From assembly GCA_035578905.1 (NCBI GenBank), contig JAQJVL010000084.1, forward strand, positions 2,449,015-2,513,014: a DNA stretch of 64,000 nt, in the 5' to 3' direction. The position numbers were made by a program, and so were the translations under genes. A model generated the notes under the pieces. It saw only the letters and a program-made list of their open reading frames with translations. It searched no databases and was not told the DNA's origin. The stretch is from Stictocephala bisonia. Its lineage: Eukaryota; Arthropoda; Insecta; Hemiptera; Membracidae. Shown in pieces: positions 1 through 11,394 of the stretch (its first letter is position 1; every line of letters begins with the position of its first letter).

Positions 1-1681
1 TATTGAATAGTAGTTAGCAGTTTAAAAATTTATATAAAAATAACTTCTTCTTTATTATGGTGAAACTAAAATATAGTATGTTATTCAAGTGTGTTAAAAC
101 TTGAAGATAAAAACACCCTAAAAAGATAAGCTGTATAGAAATGATGCATTGGCTTCTCTGGAAACGGAAGCTGAGGGGAGCAAAACATCTTCATTCATGA
201 CTAAAGACTTCCGCTTCCTTTCCCGCCTGGTAGGTAGCGTATGAAATACTGCTTGAAAATATTATAGTAAAATGTAATCAATCTTTAAATTGTACCAGCA
301 AAATATGTTTAGGGCTACTTTACCATCATTTAAATGTTTTAAATCATATACAATAAACTGTAATTATCATTAATAGGTCTCTTTTATTTTAAAATTTGTT
401 TTGGGTCTACAAAATATATAAATAAACCTATAGATAAAACTTAATTCTACAACTCACAAAGTAATAGTACACTTGAAGTACTACAACAGAAATCATCCGC
501 AGGATACTGGCATGAGATTTCCGGGATATACTTTAACTCAAGATTTCCATTTGTTTGCCCATACTTTGGAATATGTAACCTTAGTTGTTAAATGTGTTAG
601 CATTGCAAACGGACTTTAAAATCATAATGTTTTTCTATAAGCATAACAACAGGATGTCAATATCCTATCACTAGTAATATCGTAGTATTATATATAATTA
701 GTAGTAAAATTATAATAATTATATGTATTCATAAGATATATATACAATGTCTACACATGTATGGTTTATTGATGTACTAACTAAAATTGTAACTACAAGG
801 GCAATAAATTAATCATTACTTCCTTGTTACATGCAGCAATACATAAAGGAACAAAAACTTTTGGTAAATTAATTTTGTGGTTTAGTAATAGATTTTGATA
901 TTTTTTAATATTTTTAATACCACAATCAAAGGTACTAAAATATATTTAAATAAACTTGAAAAAAGGACGATGATTTCCTTTTATGTAATTTTCCTTCAAT
1001 TAAAAAAGAGTAAAAAAGAGGTTAGACTTACTTCCCGCCTTTTTCAGGACTGTGGGACCAGAGTTAACATTGTGGTAAATGACTCTCAGTTTAGTTATTT
1101 TATTGTTCGAATACAGTCAAATTATGGACCGAAAATATCCAAGAAGTTATTTCTTACTGTACATTTACAAATAAGGTATAATTATTTATTCAACCTTTTA
1201 TGCCTTGTGTGATTTTAATTAAAACGGTCGTTTCTAAGATATTAAAAACAGTGCCACCATGTACTTAAGTAATAACAAAATATCAAAACTATGTTATATT
1301 GATATATTAACTTCTAACATAAAAATTACTAACCAAGGTTTGTTACAATCGTAGTTATACTACATAATTAGGACATGAAATGTTTAATAAAATAGCACAC
1401 GACATTTATCAGCTAAGCAAAGTGGGATTAAAAAAAGTGTTACTTTTTCCGTACATAATCTGAAAATGCATAGCAATCTCAACATTAGTTACAACCTGTA
1501 TGCCAAATATTTTGTGCATATATACAAAATAAAAAGTTATATAGTCACTAAAACTTTCCCAACAGTTTGTTAAGGTTCGATTCATGCAATGGAAATTTAT
1601 CAGCATTGAAGTCGCGTATTTTCATATTTTCTATTAATCAGTTAGTTGACAATTGGTGAGAGTCAATAAGTATTGATAAAT
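1..1681. other. AT-rich non-coding stretch
   Basis: No convincing gene is seen. An open frame at 895-1212 starts with TTG, is low-complexity and AT-driven, and has no recognisable domain. A weak inverted purine/pyrimidine segment lies at about 150-235. Confidence 0.5.
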
Positions 1682-1745
1682 TTACAATACTACTAATAAC
1701 ATTTAGATTATATTCCATTATACAATTTCTTCGTGAATAAGTTTT
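1682..1745 (+). repeat. Short direct repeat, copy 1
   Basis: This segment (tacaatactactaataaca onward) recurs almost unchanged at about 3,222-3,285, 1.5 kb downstream in the same orientation. Both copies run through the same ~60 bases to a shared end at 'ataagtttta'. They may be the ends of one element or a local duplication; the class is unknown. Confidence 0.6.
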
Positions 1746-2664
1746 AACCATAGTTATCAGATGGTAGGCAACATATTGTCTGGACGTGACAAAAGTACCT
1801 TTAACATTGTACTAATTATGTACATTGTACTTTGTAGAAATTATGGAAACTAAATACATGTATATGTATTTAGTTTCCATGATCCATTCTAGTCCGAACA
1901 CTTAAACATTCTTTCAGTATACTGACTCAAAATTGAATATTTATCTTGACACACTTTCCTCAATTTGTTTTACCAAATGATACGTTTTCGTTAGATAATG
2001 TCTCATTATACTAATATGTTGTTCATACTTATATTAAAAATAATATAAATAGTTTATTTTTCATTTTCCCGTTATTTTATGAACCATCTCCCTAAAATTG
2101 ATGAATCTATTCAACACTTATTATTTTATACAACTTATAAGCACACACCCACATATTAGACACAGAAACTGGAAAGACCACTGTAAATTATATTTATAGA
2201 AAATACAGCCTAGGACATCTTGTTATCTAAGACATTTTGTAACTCTTGCAGTAGTATCGAAGGATTATATTTGTAATACTCACATTTGAGTCACCAACAC
2301 ATATTTTCTGCATATTTTAAGGCTAATTTGTATGATTATATGAGTGTAGGATGAGTGAAGATGACTTGTGTGGTCTGGTTTCCAACTGACTTCAAATTAT
2401 GCTCAGAAAGAGCCATTTATTCATAGTCGATCAGTCTGGACAGCCAAGTGTTATATTAGTTTTTCTTTTTTTTATTTTATTTGTATGGGCAAAAAACAAA
2501 CAACAATTGAATTTTCTCAAAATGACAGGCGCAGACATTTAAATCCCTTTAAGCCATTTAAACGACTGATAATCATCAATGTGATAACCTAGTGATGAGC
2601 TTTCCGCATTCCAATCAAGGCTTCCCGACCTTAATTTCCTAGCTGATATTTCGTAGAATTCAAT

Positions 2665-3018
2665 GAGCCTGGTTACCACATTAGACAGCCATTACCTTAT
2701 AGTCTAAATAAAATAACTTCGGTACCGGCGGAACGGCCACGCACCGCCAGTCTGAAAGTACAAAAGTACCTTTGACATTGTACAGTAAATGAGCCTGGTT
2801 ACCACATTAGACAGCCATTACCTTATATTCTAAATAAAATAACTTCGGTACCAGTGTAACGGCCACGCACCGCCAGTCTGAAATGACAAAAGTACATTTG
2901 ACATTGTACAGTAAATGAGCCTGGTTACCACATTAGACAGCCATTACCTTATATTCTAAATAAAATAACTTCGGTACCAGTGGAACGGCCACGCACCACC
3001 AGTCTGAAATGACAAAAG
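2665..3018 (+). repeat. 126-bp tandem repeat, ~2.8 copies
   Basis: The start 'gagcctggttacc' recurs at 2,665, 2,791 and 2,917, an exact 126-bp period, with few substitutions between copies. Each unit carries 'cttcggtacc' and 'ggccacgcacc', much richer in GC than the surroundings. A related piece (gacaaaagtacctttaaca) occurs alone at about 1,788. No coding function is apparent. Confidence 0.8.
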
Positions 3019-3221
3019 TGTTGCATTTACTTCTATTTAGAACTGCTTCACCAACTATAAAAACAAGAATTTTTTTCCAATCTGTATTTGTGTTAGCAGA
3101 TAATGATAGTAGAGACATCCAGACTTGCCTATAAGCATAGTACACGGTTTGTTGTTTTATATTTACCCTCAAGTTCTAATTTTAAGTTAAAAGAACTAAA
3201 ATACTACACTTTATTAAATTA

Positions 3222-3285
3222 ACAATACTACTAATAACATTTAGATTATATTCCATTATACATTTTTTTCGTAAATAAGTTTTAA
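3222..3285 (+). repeat. Short direct repeat, copy 2
   Basis: Second copy of the segment at 1,682-1,745, same orientation, with a few substitutions. The 126-bp tandem repeat lies between the two copies. Confidence 0.6.
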
Positions 3286-4494
3286 ACTTGCTTTTGAATT
3301 CGATGATGAGTAGCATATTAAACATTATTTAATAAAAGAACATATCATACTTTGCTGGAGAGCTCGTTTAATGGAATAAACTTGTTGCCCCGAAGCGTTT
3401 CAAAGAAGCGTCAAAGTTCAACGCTTTAGGCTCTCTAACTTTACATCGCATAAATTATGAACGCTTTTCATCAGGACAAGAAAGATTTTTCAATTGTTTT
3501 ATTTTAATCAAACATACTTAAATTTTCAATATGCCTTTTAGTTTTTAATTAAAAATGTTTAAATCCATAAAGAGGTTTGTCGTGTTTAAACGGATAGTTG
3601 ACTAGTATGTTTACCCTTTAATATATTTTTAAATGCATTACTGTAAAATACATTACTGTAAAATACATTACATTAAATGCATTACTGATTTATCGATAGT
3701 TTTATAATGTTATTGATATTTCTGTGTCCCTAAAGAATGTTAAGGGAAGAATGGTTATTATGTTCATTAGTATTTCTTTAAACAAAACTCACCTATGACT
3801 GTGTGACGTCATCTACATTATTACTAATAAAATGTCATTATAGTGGTGTGATTTGAATACTTAAAATTTAAAAGCAAATAGTATTTCATCGTAATATTCA
3901 GCACACCAACTATCATTTTCTTCGATTTATAAAGTTGAATCAGTAAAAACCAAAATTTCTTTGTCATTTATCTTAAATATTTCATAGACTGTTTAAAAGA
4001 AAATTTGAAAAGTCTACAAACCATATACATTGACTTGGCTTGAGAATACTATAAGAGATTTGAACTCTTTAAAAGTGCGGTGGGTCATTATAATTATATA
4101 ATTTTTATAGTATGCATTTATTTAGTTATTATCTTATTGATTTACTCGTAATTTAAAAAGTATTACATTCATATACACATGACCCTCTTATGAATATACA
4201 AATATAGAAAAAACTAATTAGGAAATTTCTTATATTTGTAATGTAAATATCAGCTGTTTCGTATTTCATACAATAGGAATAAAGTTAATATTTAAAAATA
4301 AGAAAATATTGTTTTTAAAACAGTATAGTTAATTTTTATACATTTTTATTAGCATTTGCATAAAAATTAAATAGATTCATTTTTGTGTCAGGAAAAGCTT
4401 ATCGTAAAAACAGATGTTCATTAAAACACCAATCGAACGTTATAAAAGGAAAATATAGGAAATTACTGCATATAACTTTTCTAATTTCGATATT
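3286..4494. other. AT-rich non-coding stretch
   Basis: No gene or long repeat is seen. A short run of 'cattactgtaaaata' repeats lies near 3,637-3,680. Confidence 0.5.
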
Positions 4495-5051
4495 GCGTTC
4501 TGTTGAGGACCAGCAGCTGGTCCTTCAGTTATTGGTCCACAACTCCAGAGATGGATTGCATCTCAGTAGTATTATGTACATAACGAATGTGACCTCCTGC
4601 AATATTGTACATCGGTTGAAGACCAGCAGCTGGTCTTCCAGTTATTGATCCAACAATCCAGAAATGGCTTTAATCTTTTGGGTATTACGGACCTAGGAGA
4701 TGTGACTGCCCGCAAAAATGTATATTGGTTTAGGGGTAACAGCTGGTCCGTCTGTTATTGCTCCACCAATCCAGAGATGGCTCATATTTCACGGTTATTT
4801 AGACCTAGGAGATGTGACCGTCCGCCATGATGTATATTGGTTTAGGGGTAACAGCTGGTCCGTCTGTTATTGCTCTACCACTCCAGAGATGAATGACATA
4901 TCACGTGTATTACGGACCTAGAAGATTGATCGCCCGTCATATAGTATATTGGTTAAGAGGTACCAGCTGGTCCGTCAGTTATTGCTCTACCATTCCAGAG
5001 ATAACCCACATAGCACGGTTATTTAAACCTAAGAGACGTGACCGCCCTTCA
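4495..5051 (+). repeat. 113-bp satellite array, left segment (~5 monomers)
   Basis: Monomers carry the marks of the large array further right: 'aacagctggtccgtc', 'ccagagatg', 'ggacctag' and 'tgtatattggtt'. The outermost monomers (4,495-4,720) are clearly more diverged than inner ones, as expected at an array edge. The array breaks off at 5,051 inside a monomer and resumes in register at 12,400, so everything between is inserted DNA. Short open frames here are by-products of the repeat. Confidence 0.85.
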
Positions 5052-5075
5052 TCTATATTTATAAAAGAGGATGTT

Positions 5076-5115
<40 letters not shown>

Positions 5116-5150
5116 AAATTAAAATTAGGGCTACTTACGTATTTTAACCC

Positions 5151-5769
5151 AACGAACCCGTTCAGAAACAAAATTATATACTGGTACCAATATTTAGATG
5201 ACATTATTTGTTTATTTGATGGAAACTTGGAAGAAAGTAATGATTTTTTATCTTATTTAAATTCTATGTTCCCCCAAATACAATTCACTAAAGAAGCCCA
5301 AACTGATGTAATCAATTATTTAGATCTATCAATTACCAAAATCAACAATAAACATTCATTCAAAATCTACAGAAAACCCACACAAACCGACCTTATAATA
5401 CCATCTACATCCAATCATCCCTGGCAACACAAATTATCAACTTTCCATTCTATGATAAATCGTCTAATAAACATACCAATGAACGAGAAACACTTCACTG
5501 AAGAAAAAAATATAATAAAATATTTGGCAATAAAAAACGGATACAAACCAAACATGATTGACAAACTAATAAGAAACAAAAAGAAGAAAAGAAATAACAG
5601 CTCAACAAATCAAGACCCAAAGAAGATCAAATTTATAAACGTACCATATAACACAAGCCTAAACAAAGCTATTCGAAAAACCTTTCAAAATACAAATTAC
5701 AAACTAAGTTTCACCACACGCAACAACACATTCAACACTTTAGATAAAAAAATCTCAAAAAGAACATAA
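5151..5769 (+). pseudogene. PLE reverse transcriptase fragment (copy A)
   Basis: The frame matches the C-terminal third of the RT of copy B. It starts just before the YLDD active-site motif (5,191-5,202) and runs to the same TAA stop. The N-terminal RT motifs are missing because the copy is 5'-truncated. The open frame extends artificially upstream into TA repeats. The GIY-YIG domain follows in a different frame. It cannot encode a working enzyme alone. Confidence 0.8.
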
Positions 5770-6145
5770 TAATGACAACATTTACAGCAAATCAGGTATT
5801 TACAAAATTAATTGTACAGACTGTGATAAATTCTACATTGGACAAACTGGAAGACCATTCAAAACACGCTTTCAAGAACATATACAGGCTCTCAGAAGCT
5901 ATAACACAACTACAATGAAATCCACATTCGCAGAACACTTGCTCTCAACAGACCACACGTACACAAAAATGGAAGAAAACATGGAAATATTAAATTTTAT
6001 GAAAAAGGGCAATATAATGACTGCAACAGAAGAATTACATATATATTTGGCACAACAAGATAATCCACTGAACATGTTGAACACACAAATCAATTATACA
6101 AACCCTATTTTTGATAAGATTCGAAACATTAAAAATTATAACTAA
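5768..6145 (+). pseudogene. PLE GIY-YIG endonuclease domain (copy A)
   Basis: In the frame shifted +1 from the RT, the product contains the core 'SGIYKINC' followed by 'FYIGQTGRPF', the GIY and YIG motifs of the single-strand nuclease in canonical PLEs, and ends '…IRNIKNYN' at a TAA. The 3' part alone could start at an internal ATG (5,915). The RT and nuclease are normally one fused protein, so the frame break suggests an inactive copy. The same break is in copy B. Confidence 0.75.
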
Positions 6146-6242
6146 AAATATCACCAACTTATCCATTTTATCAATATTTACAAAAACCACATGTTTTACA
6201 ATTTTATTTTAAAAATTATTATATACTCAACTTATTTAATTT

Positions 6243-6280
6243 ACACTAGAAAATGACCAGAAAGTCGAAACATGTTGTGT
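6243..6280 (+). ncRNA. Degenerate hammerhead-like motif in PLE pseudo-LTR (copy A)
   Basis: The stretch starts with acac, ends with gtgt, and has a small gac/gtc hairpin followed by GAAAC. PLE pseudo-LTRs are known to carry hammerhead ribozymes with CUGAnGA, stem II and GAAA. Here the first core box has decayed (tagaaaa), so cleavage is doubtful. Confidence 0.4.
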
Positions 6281-6381
6281 AATGAGTTTTTAATAAAAAT
6301 AAATATAAGGGTAGTTAGTTTAATTTTATTACATCCTAAAATACGTAAGTAGCCCTAATTTTAACTTTATATTACTTTATA

Positions 6382-6585
6382 ATGGCTAACAACCAAAAGT
6401 TAATTCATAAATACAAATTCCTAACCTTCAAATGCCTTACTATTCAAGAAGACATAAAATTTAACAAAAAATGTTTATCTACCAACATAACAACCAATTT
6501 TTTTAACATTTGGACAAACTCTAAATCAATAGCAGCTCAAAAAACAATTGAAACTGCTAAAAAAATTTGGATTAAGAAGAAATAA
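6382..6585 (+). pseudogene. PLE N-terminal region (copy B)
   Basis: This 67-codon frame encodes a lysine-rich, helical segment including 'EDIKFNKKCLSTNI'. Its pattern resembles the N-terminus of Penelope-type proteins, where a cluster like 'lkFlkrC…nniiP' precedes the RT. The frame stops at TAA after a 'KKK' run. In a neighbouring frame the coding pattern continues ('INYLYSKLNKINHLKRDIYI') up to the LINE insertion, so a small indel in the A-rich run near 6,575-6,582 broke it. Confidence 0.6.
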
Positions 6586-6635
6586 ACTATTTATATTCAA
6601 AACTCAATAAAATTAATCATTTAAAAAGAGATATC

Positions 6636-9595
6636 TACATTAATTTAATTTTTTTATTTTATTTTATTTATTCACGGTAACACCATTTTTATAATTGTAA
6701 TAACTAGATAAGTAAGTACTAAGTGGCCATACAATAGACAAAACAATAACAATATAAAGGTATCCATAATAATAGACATTAAATTACTTAAAGTCAATAG
6801 ATCAACAATTATTGAAAGTATAAGCAACGCAATAATAACTTAGTAACAGTAACAACAATAGCATCTCAATATAATAACAATAATAGGTATTTAATTATTT
6901 AACATTAACAACAAAAAATATTTAATTACATAATATTGACAACAATAGATATTTAATTATATAACTTTAATAACAACGATGATGAGTTTTTGATGCAAAT
7001 ATTTTCCTTAGTGCTTCTTCAGAGTGGAAGAAAAAGTCATAGTCCGATTTAGTCGACACCGCATTACCAATCCTATGGAGTCTTGACAGACAGCTAAAGT
7101 ATGCATAGGCAGTAGCATGATGCTGACGGGAGAACAGTTCTTGCGACCGGGTAGTACCAGGGACTCGGAATATAATTCTTGAGAGAAGATCACTGCAATC
7201 CATTTGACCAGCGAGAAGCTTGCGGAGAAAAACTGCGTCAGCCTGCTGTCTCCTAGTTTGAAGAGACCTCAATCCAGTGTAAGATGCAATTTCATCAACA
7301 GGAGATGAAAAGTAGTCATAGCCAAGTTTGGTTCCAATGATCCTCAAGAAACGCCTTTGGATCATCTCGAGGTGTTCAATATTCCCCACTTGGAAAGGGG
7401 ACCATACCACACAACAATATTCCAATATAGAGCGGACGAGGGTAATATAAAGGAATACCATGGCTTGAATACTAAGGCCATTTCTTGCGGTTCGAATAAT
7501 AAATCCAAGTGTTTTTGATGCTCGGTTGCAAATGTGGTTGATGTGGTTTTCAGGCTTTAAATCCGAAGAGAAGACAACACCAAGGTCCTTAATTTCTGAT
7601 TTTCTGGATAAAACAGTGTCACACAGAGAATAATCAAACAGTATGGGGTTAGTAGACCTATGAAAGGTGATCACAGCGCACTTGCTAGCATTTAATCTCA
7701 TGCTGTTCAAATCACACCATTGTTCAATTCTGTTAAGAGCATACTGGAGATATTGACAGTCGTCGAGGCTGCTGATTCCGCGGAAAATCTTTATGTCGTC
7801 GGCGAACAGTAGACAATCAGCTCTAATGGCATCAACTATATCATTAATGAATATGTTGAACATAAAAGGTCCCAAATGGGAGCCCTGAGGTACACCTGAT
7901 TTTGCAAGGAAAGGTTCAGATACAGACCCAGCAAACTTCACCACCATTTTCCTATCAGTCAGATAAGAGTCGAACCATTCAATCAGGCTTCCTCCGATAC
8001 CATAGGCCTTAAGCTTAGAGATCAAGTGAGTGTGACAGACGCTGTCAAAAGCCTTGGCAAAATCAACATATATGCTGTCCACTTGCATTCCCTTTCCAAA
8101 GGATGATATAATGTAGTCCTCATACAGAATTAGATTAGTTGAAGTAGACCGTCCAGCAAGGAAGCCATGCTGTGCCTGTGAAAATATGTTCTCGAATGAA
8201 TAGGATATCTGATCAAGCACTAAACATTCAAAAACCCCTCCAATTGCTGGCTGGATAGCAATAGGACGGTAATGCTTAACATCTTTAAGATCAGAAGACT
8301 TGTGTATTGGAACGATGAAACTGGTTTTCAACTTATCGGGAAATATCCCTTGTTTGAGCAAATTATTGAACAAGATAGTCAATTGAGGTGCCAATAAAGA
8401 GTGACAGTATTTGAGTACGCATGGCGGAATCTCATCAGGCCCAGCCCCTTTATTCGGATCTAACGATTTTAGTTTAGAGTCAACGTCTTCTTGTTTCAGG
8501 ACACAAGACGTTATGTGAAGGGATGTTTCAAAGTTCAGGGGTTGAGGTGGTGTGTCTGATGCCGAAAACACGGAGGCAAAAAAAGCAGCAAACAAGTTGC
8601 AAATCGATTGAGGAGATGTTTCCTTTTGGCCATTGTATTGGTATTCATCAACACGTTGTCTGTTTGTTCGCATGTTGTTCACAAATGCCCAAAAACATTT
8701 GATGTTCGTGGGGATGGCCAAATTGATATTGTTTATATAATCTGTATAGCAATTATTGCTAAGAACTTTACATTGATTCCTGACTCGGCAAAACTCATCA
8801 TAATCACTTTGTCTGTGAGAACACTTGAAAGTCTTGTGAAGAATTTTCTTTCTGACCATTAAGTGTCTGAGGTCAGGTGTGAACCAACAGGGAAACCTCC
8901 TACCCCCAATAGTTTTGGATGGAGTGCAATCAAGCACAGCTTCATGTATGAGTTCCACATAACTGTTGAAGGATTCCACCGGGTCGCCAATATCAAAATG
9001 AGTTGAACCAATAGTCCCACTAAGCCTTCTGTAGATGTTAGGCATATTACATTTCCGAAAATCAAGGCTTGAAGGGCGTTCAATATGGATGTCACAAGCT
9101 TGAAAGTCCACTGTGGTACTCAGAGCAGGGTGAATATCCTCCAATGGCAACAGGATGTCAAGTGCCGGCACAACGGTGAGTGGACGGGAACTGAAGATTA
9201 GGTCTAGCAGAACTCCACGAGCATTCAATATATTGTTGGATTGAGTAAGATGGTGGGCAGCAGCCATATCAATGATAGATAGTGATGCTCTTGAAGCTCC
9301 TATGGGCTCGGAGTCCACCCAATTTGTTTCCGGGGAGTTAAAATCCCCCAGTAGTATAATGTCATTATGTTCGATGTCAGAGTTTACCATTTCATCAACC
9401 ATATTAGCATATTGAGCATAAATGTCAGGTGATTGTTGTGGAGGAATATAGACCCCACTGATTAAAAGACGAGAAGGGAGGGTTGCTCTGATTGATACAA
9501 ATACAGTTTCAAAGCTAGGAACTGAGGGGACAAGTTCATTTGCTTTGAGAGAAGATTGGACTGCTATAAGGACACCACCTCCCAAGCAATTCAAA
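6636..9595 (-). mobile_element. Jockey/CR1-group LINE, 5'-truncated, inside the PLE
   Basis: Read on the minus strand, the element enters in the middle of its endonuclease domain near 9,588, has one long open frame, then a ~330-bp 3' region rich in taattat/aacaat repeats, and ends in an A-rich tail (…aataaaataaaataaaaaaa) near 6,636. The left flank ends 'aatttaatt' and the right flank starts 'aattcaaatt', a possible imperfect 9-10-bp target duplication. 5' truncation and A-rich tail are usual for target-primed reverse transcription. Confidence 0.85.
6967..9594 (-). CDS. LINE ORF2: endonuclease (partial) and reverse transcriptase
   Basis: The ~875-codon frame is uninterrupted. Residues ~5-170 are the C-terminal two thirds of an APE-type endonuclease, with 'LLGDFNSPETNW' and a late 'DIHPALST'. 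The first ~70-80 endonuclease residues are missing, so there is no authentic start; the first codon lies at the truncation point. Residues ~380-640 form the RT, with 'VDFAKAFDS' (motif A), 'GVPQGSHLGPFMF' (motif B) and 'LLFADDIKIF' (motif C, FADD at 7,792-7,803). A thumb and C-terminal region with 'LEYCCVVWSP' follows. There is no RNase H. The motif style fits the jockey superfamily. The lack of stops after truncation suggests a fairly recent insertion. Not expressed as a full enzyme. Confidence 0.85.
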   Translation of the reverse strand: MNCLGGGVLIAVQSSLKANELVPSVPSFETVFVSIRATLPSRLLISGVYIPPQQSPDIYAQYANMVDEMVNSDIEHNDIILLGDFNSPETNWVDSEPIGASRASLSIIDMAAAHHLTQSNNILNARGVLLDLIFSSRPLTVVPALDILLPLEDIHPALSTTVDFQACDIHIERPSSLDFRKCNMPNIYRRLSGTIGSTHFDIGDPVESFNSYVELIHEAVLDCTPSKTIGGRRFPCWFTPDLRHLMVRKKILHKTFKCSHRQSDYDEFCRVRNQCKVLSNNCYTDYINNINLAIPTNIKCFWAFVNNMRTNRQRVDEYQYNGQKETSPQSICNLFAAFFASVFSASDTPPQPLNFETSLHITSCVLKQEDVDSKLKSLDPNKGAGPDEIPPCVLKYCHSLLAPQLTILFNNLLKQGIFPDKLKTSFIVPIHKSSDLKDVKHYRPIAIQPAIGGVFECLVLDQISYSFENIFSQAQHGFLAGRSTSTNLILYEDYIISSFGKGMQVDSIYVDFAKAFDSVCHTHLISKLKAYGIGGSLIEWFDSYLTDRKMVVKFAGSVSEPFLAKSGVPQGSHLGPFMFNIFINDIVDAIRADCLLFADDIKIFRGISSLDDCQYLQYALNRIEQWCDLNSMRLNASKCAVITFHRSTNPILFDYSLCDTVLSRKSEIKDLGVVFSSDLKPENHINHICNRASKTLGFIIRTARNGLSIQAMVFLYITLVRSILEYCCVVWSPFQVGNIEHLEMIQRRFLRIIGTKLGYDYFSSPVDEIASYTGLRSLQTRRQQADAVFLRKLLAGQMDCSDLLSRIIFRVPGTTRSQELFSRQHHATAYAYFSCLSRLHRIGNAVSTKSDYDFFFHSEEALRKIFASKTHHRCY

Positions 9596-11394
9596 TTACT
9601 TCACATTTTCATCAAGAAACAATAGAAGAAATACAACAATACATTGAAGATTGGATATCACCTATGATAGAAAAGAAGAAAGAAAGACATAACAATAAAA
9701 TACAAAACCTAATTAAAACCCAAAATCACAAGCACTACAAAGACAATACAACAATTACTCATACATTTTACCCTAGAGTGCACAATCTAACAGAAATTAA
9801 ACTCACAGAAGAAGAAAACCATATTTTAGGACAATCGTTAAAACACAATATTAATCTTGATTTCAAGAAAAATACAATCCAAGACGAACTTTTAAATTTA
9901 CATATTGCAATAAAAAACACAGACAATACAGATCAAGAACCACTACAACACAATTTTATTCATGAACTGAACAAAACAAATTTAAATCCAACCAAATCAC
10001 TAATACAAAAAACAGCAAAACAAGAAATGAAATTGATAGAATCTATCTCAAATAAGTTAAAAACAAACAATGCTATTATAACAAAAGCAGACAAAGGAAA
10101 CACAGTTGTCATGATTAAGAAAGAAGATTATGATAAAAAAATTATGGACTTTATCAATGACAACGAATTCATTAAATTAAACAAAAATCCAACACAAGAC
10201 TATTTGAAGAGAACAAATGATACAATAACACGCTGTAAAACTCTATCAAAAGCAGAACAAAACAACCTTAAAATGATCAACCCAAAGGCCCCACAAATGA
10301 AAGGATACCCAAAAACACATAAACTCAACATACCAATCAGACCTATAGTTAATTTTCGAAACGCACCAACATACAAATTATGTAAATATCTGAACAAAAC
10401 TATACAAAATAACATTGTTTGGAATACAAATTATAACATAAGAAATACAATAGATCTCGTCAACAAGATTGATAACATTCACATACCTAAAAACAGTTTA
10501 TTTCTTTCATTTGACATAAAAGACATGTATTCAAACATACCCCCTCAAGAAGCATTACAAATTCTAGAAAATGATTTGAAGAAAAATTTCTCATTGAACA
10601 ACCAAGAAATAAAAGACATCACAACATTAACAAAAATTTGTACAGATCAAAATTATTTCCAATTTAATACAACATACTACAAACAGGAAAATGGTCTAGC
10701 AATGGGTTCCCCATTGTCAGGTCTTCTCTCAAATATATTTATACACAATCTGGAAGAAAAGAAAATAATGCACCCATCCAACCCGTTCAGAAACAAAATT
10801 ATATACTGGTACCAATATTTAGATGACATTATTTGTTTATTTGATGGAAACTTGGAAGAAAGTAATGATTTTTTATCTTATTTAAATTCTATGTTCCCCC
10901 AAATACAATTCACTAAAGAAGCCCAAACTGATGTAATCAATTATTTAGATCTATCAATTACCAAAATCAACAATAAACATTCATTCAAAATCTACAGAAA
11001 ACCCACACAAACCGACCTTATAATACCATCTACATCCAATCATCCCTGGCAACACAAATTATCAACTTTCCATTCTATGATAAATCGTCTAATAAACATA
11101 CCAATGAACGAGAAACACTTCACTGAAGAAAAAAATATAATAAAATATTTGGCAATAAAAAACGGATACAAACCAAACATGATTGACAAACTAATAAGAA
11201 ACAAAAAGAAGAAAAGAAATAACAGCTCAACAAATCAAGACCCAAAGAAGATCAAATTTATAAACGTACCATATAACACAAGCCTAAACAAAGCTATTCG
11301 AAAAACCTTTCAAAATACAAATTACAAACTAAGTTTCACCACACGCAACAACACATTCAACACTTTAGATAAAAAAATCTCAAAAAGAACATAA
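9596..11394 (+). pseudogene. PLE reverse transcriptase (copy B, after LINE insertion)
   Basis: About 600 codons are open from the LINE junction to TAA at 11,392-11,394. An apparent TTG start upstream lies in LINE sequence and is not real. RT landmarks appear in order: 'ITKADKGNTVVMIKKEDY', 'PKTHKLNIPIRPIVNFRNAP', 'SFDIKDMYSNIP' (motif A), 'ENGLAMGSPLSGLLSNIF' (motif B), 'YWYQYLDDIICLF' (motif C, catalytic YLDD at 10,816-10,827). This is the Penelope type, related to telomerase RT rather than LINE RT. A basic linker (KKKKRN) precedes the C-terminal nuclease, which is in another frame. All catalytic residues seen are intact, but the protein has lost its N-terminus to the LINE. Confidence 0.85.

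Larger units (their letters stand above)
5118..6350 (+). mobile_element. Penelope-like element, 5'-truncated upstream copy (A)
   Basis: From about 5,151 this copy is nearly identical to 10,779-11,969, with only a handful of differences over 1.2 kb. It begins inside the RT domain and runs through the GIY-YIG region and the 3' non-coding sequence, then passes directly into the 5' end of copy B. Just upstream, 5,118-5,147 is an inverted copy of 6,339-6,368 (ttacgtatttta versus taaaatacgtaa). A truncated tandem copy acting as pseudo-LTR plus an inverted 5' fragment is a known PLE insertion architecture. Confidence 0.85.

Noticed and set aside
895..1212. 105-codon open frame as a host gene
   Set aside because: TTG start, homopolymer-driven residues, no domain, and composition equal to the surrounding AT-rich DNA.
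5071..5150. N-terminal part of the 5,071-5,769 frame (Tyr-Ile repeats)
   Set aside because: Translation of a TA microsatellite and an inverted PLE tip, not protein sequence.
8608..9095. Open frames opposite or overlapping the LINE coding region
   Set aside because: Shadows of the 875-codon LINE frame; no independent coding signal.
9556..9595. Upstream extension of the PLE frame from a TTG
   Set aside because: These bases belong to the LINE; the frame continuity across the junction is accidental.
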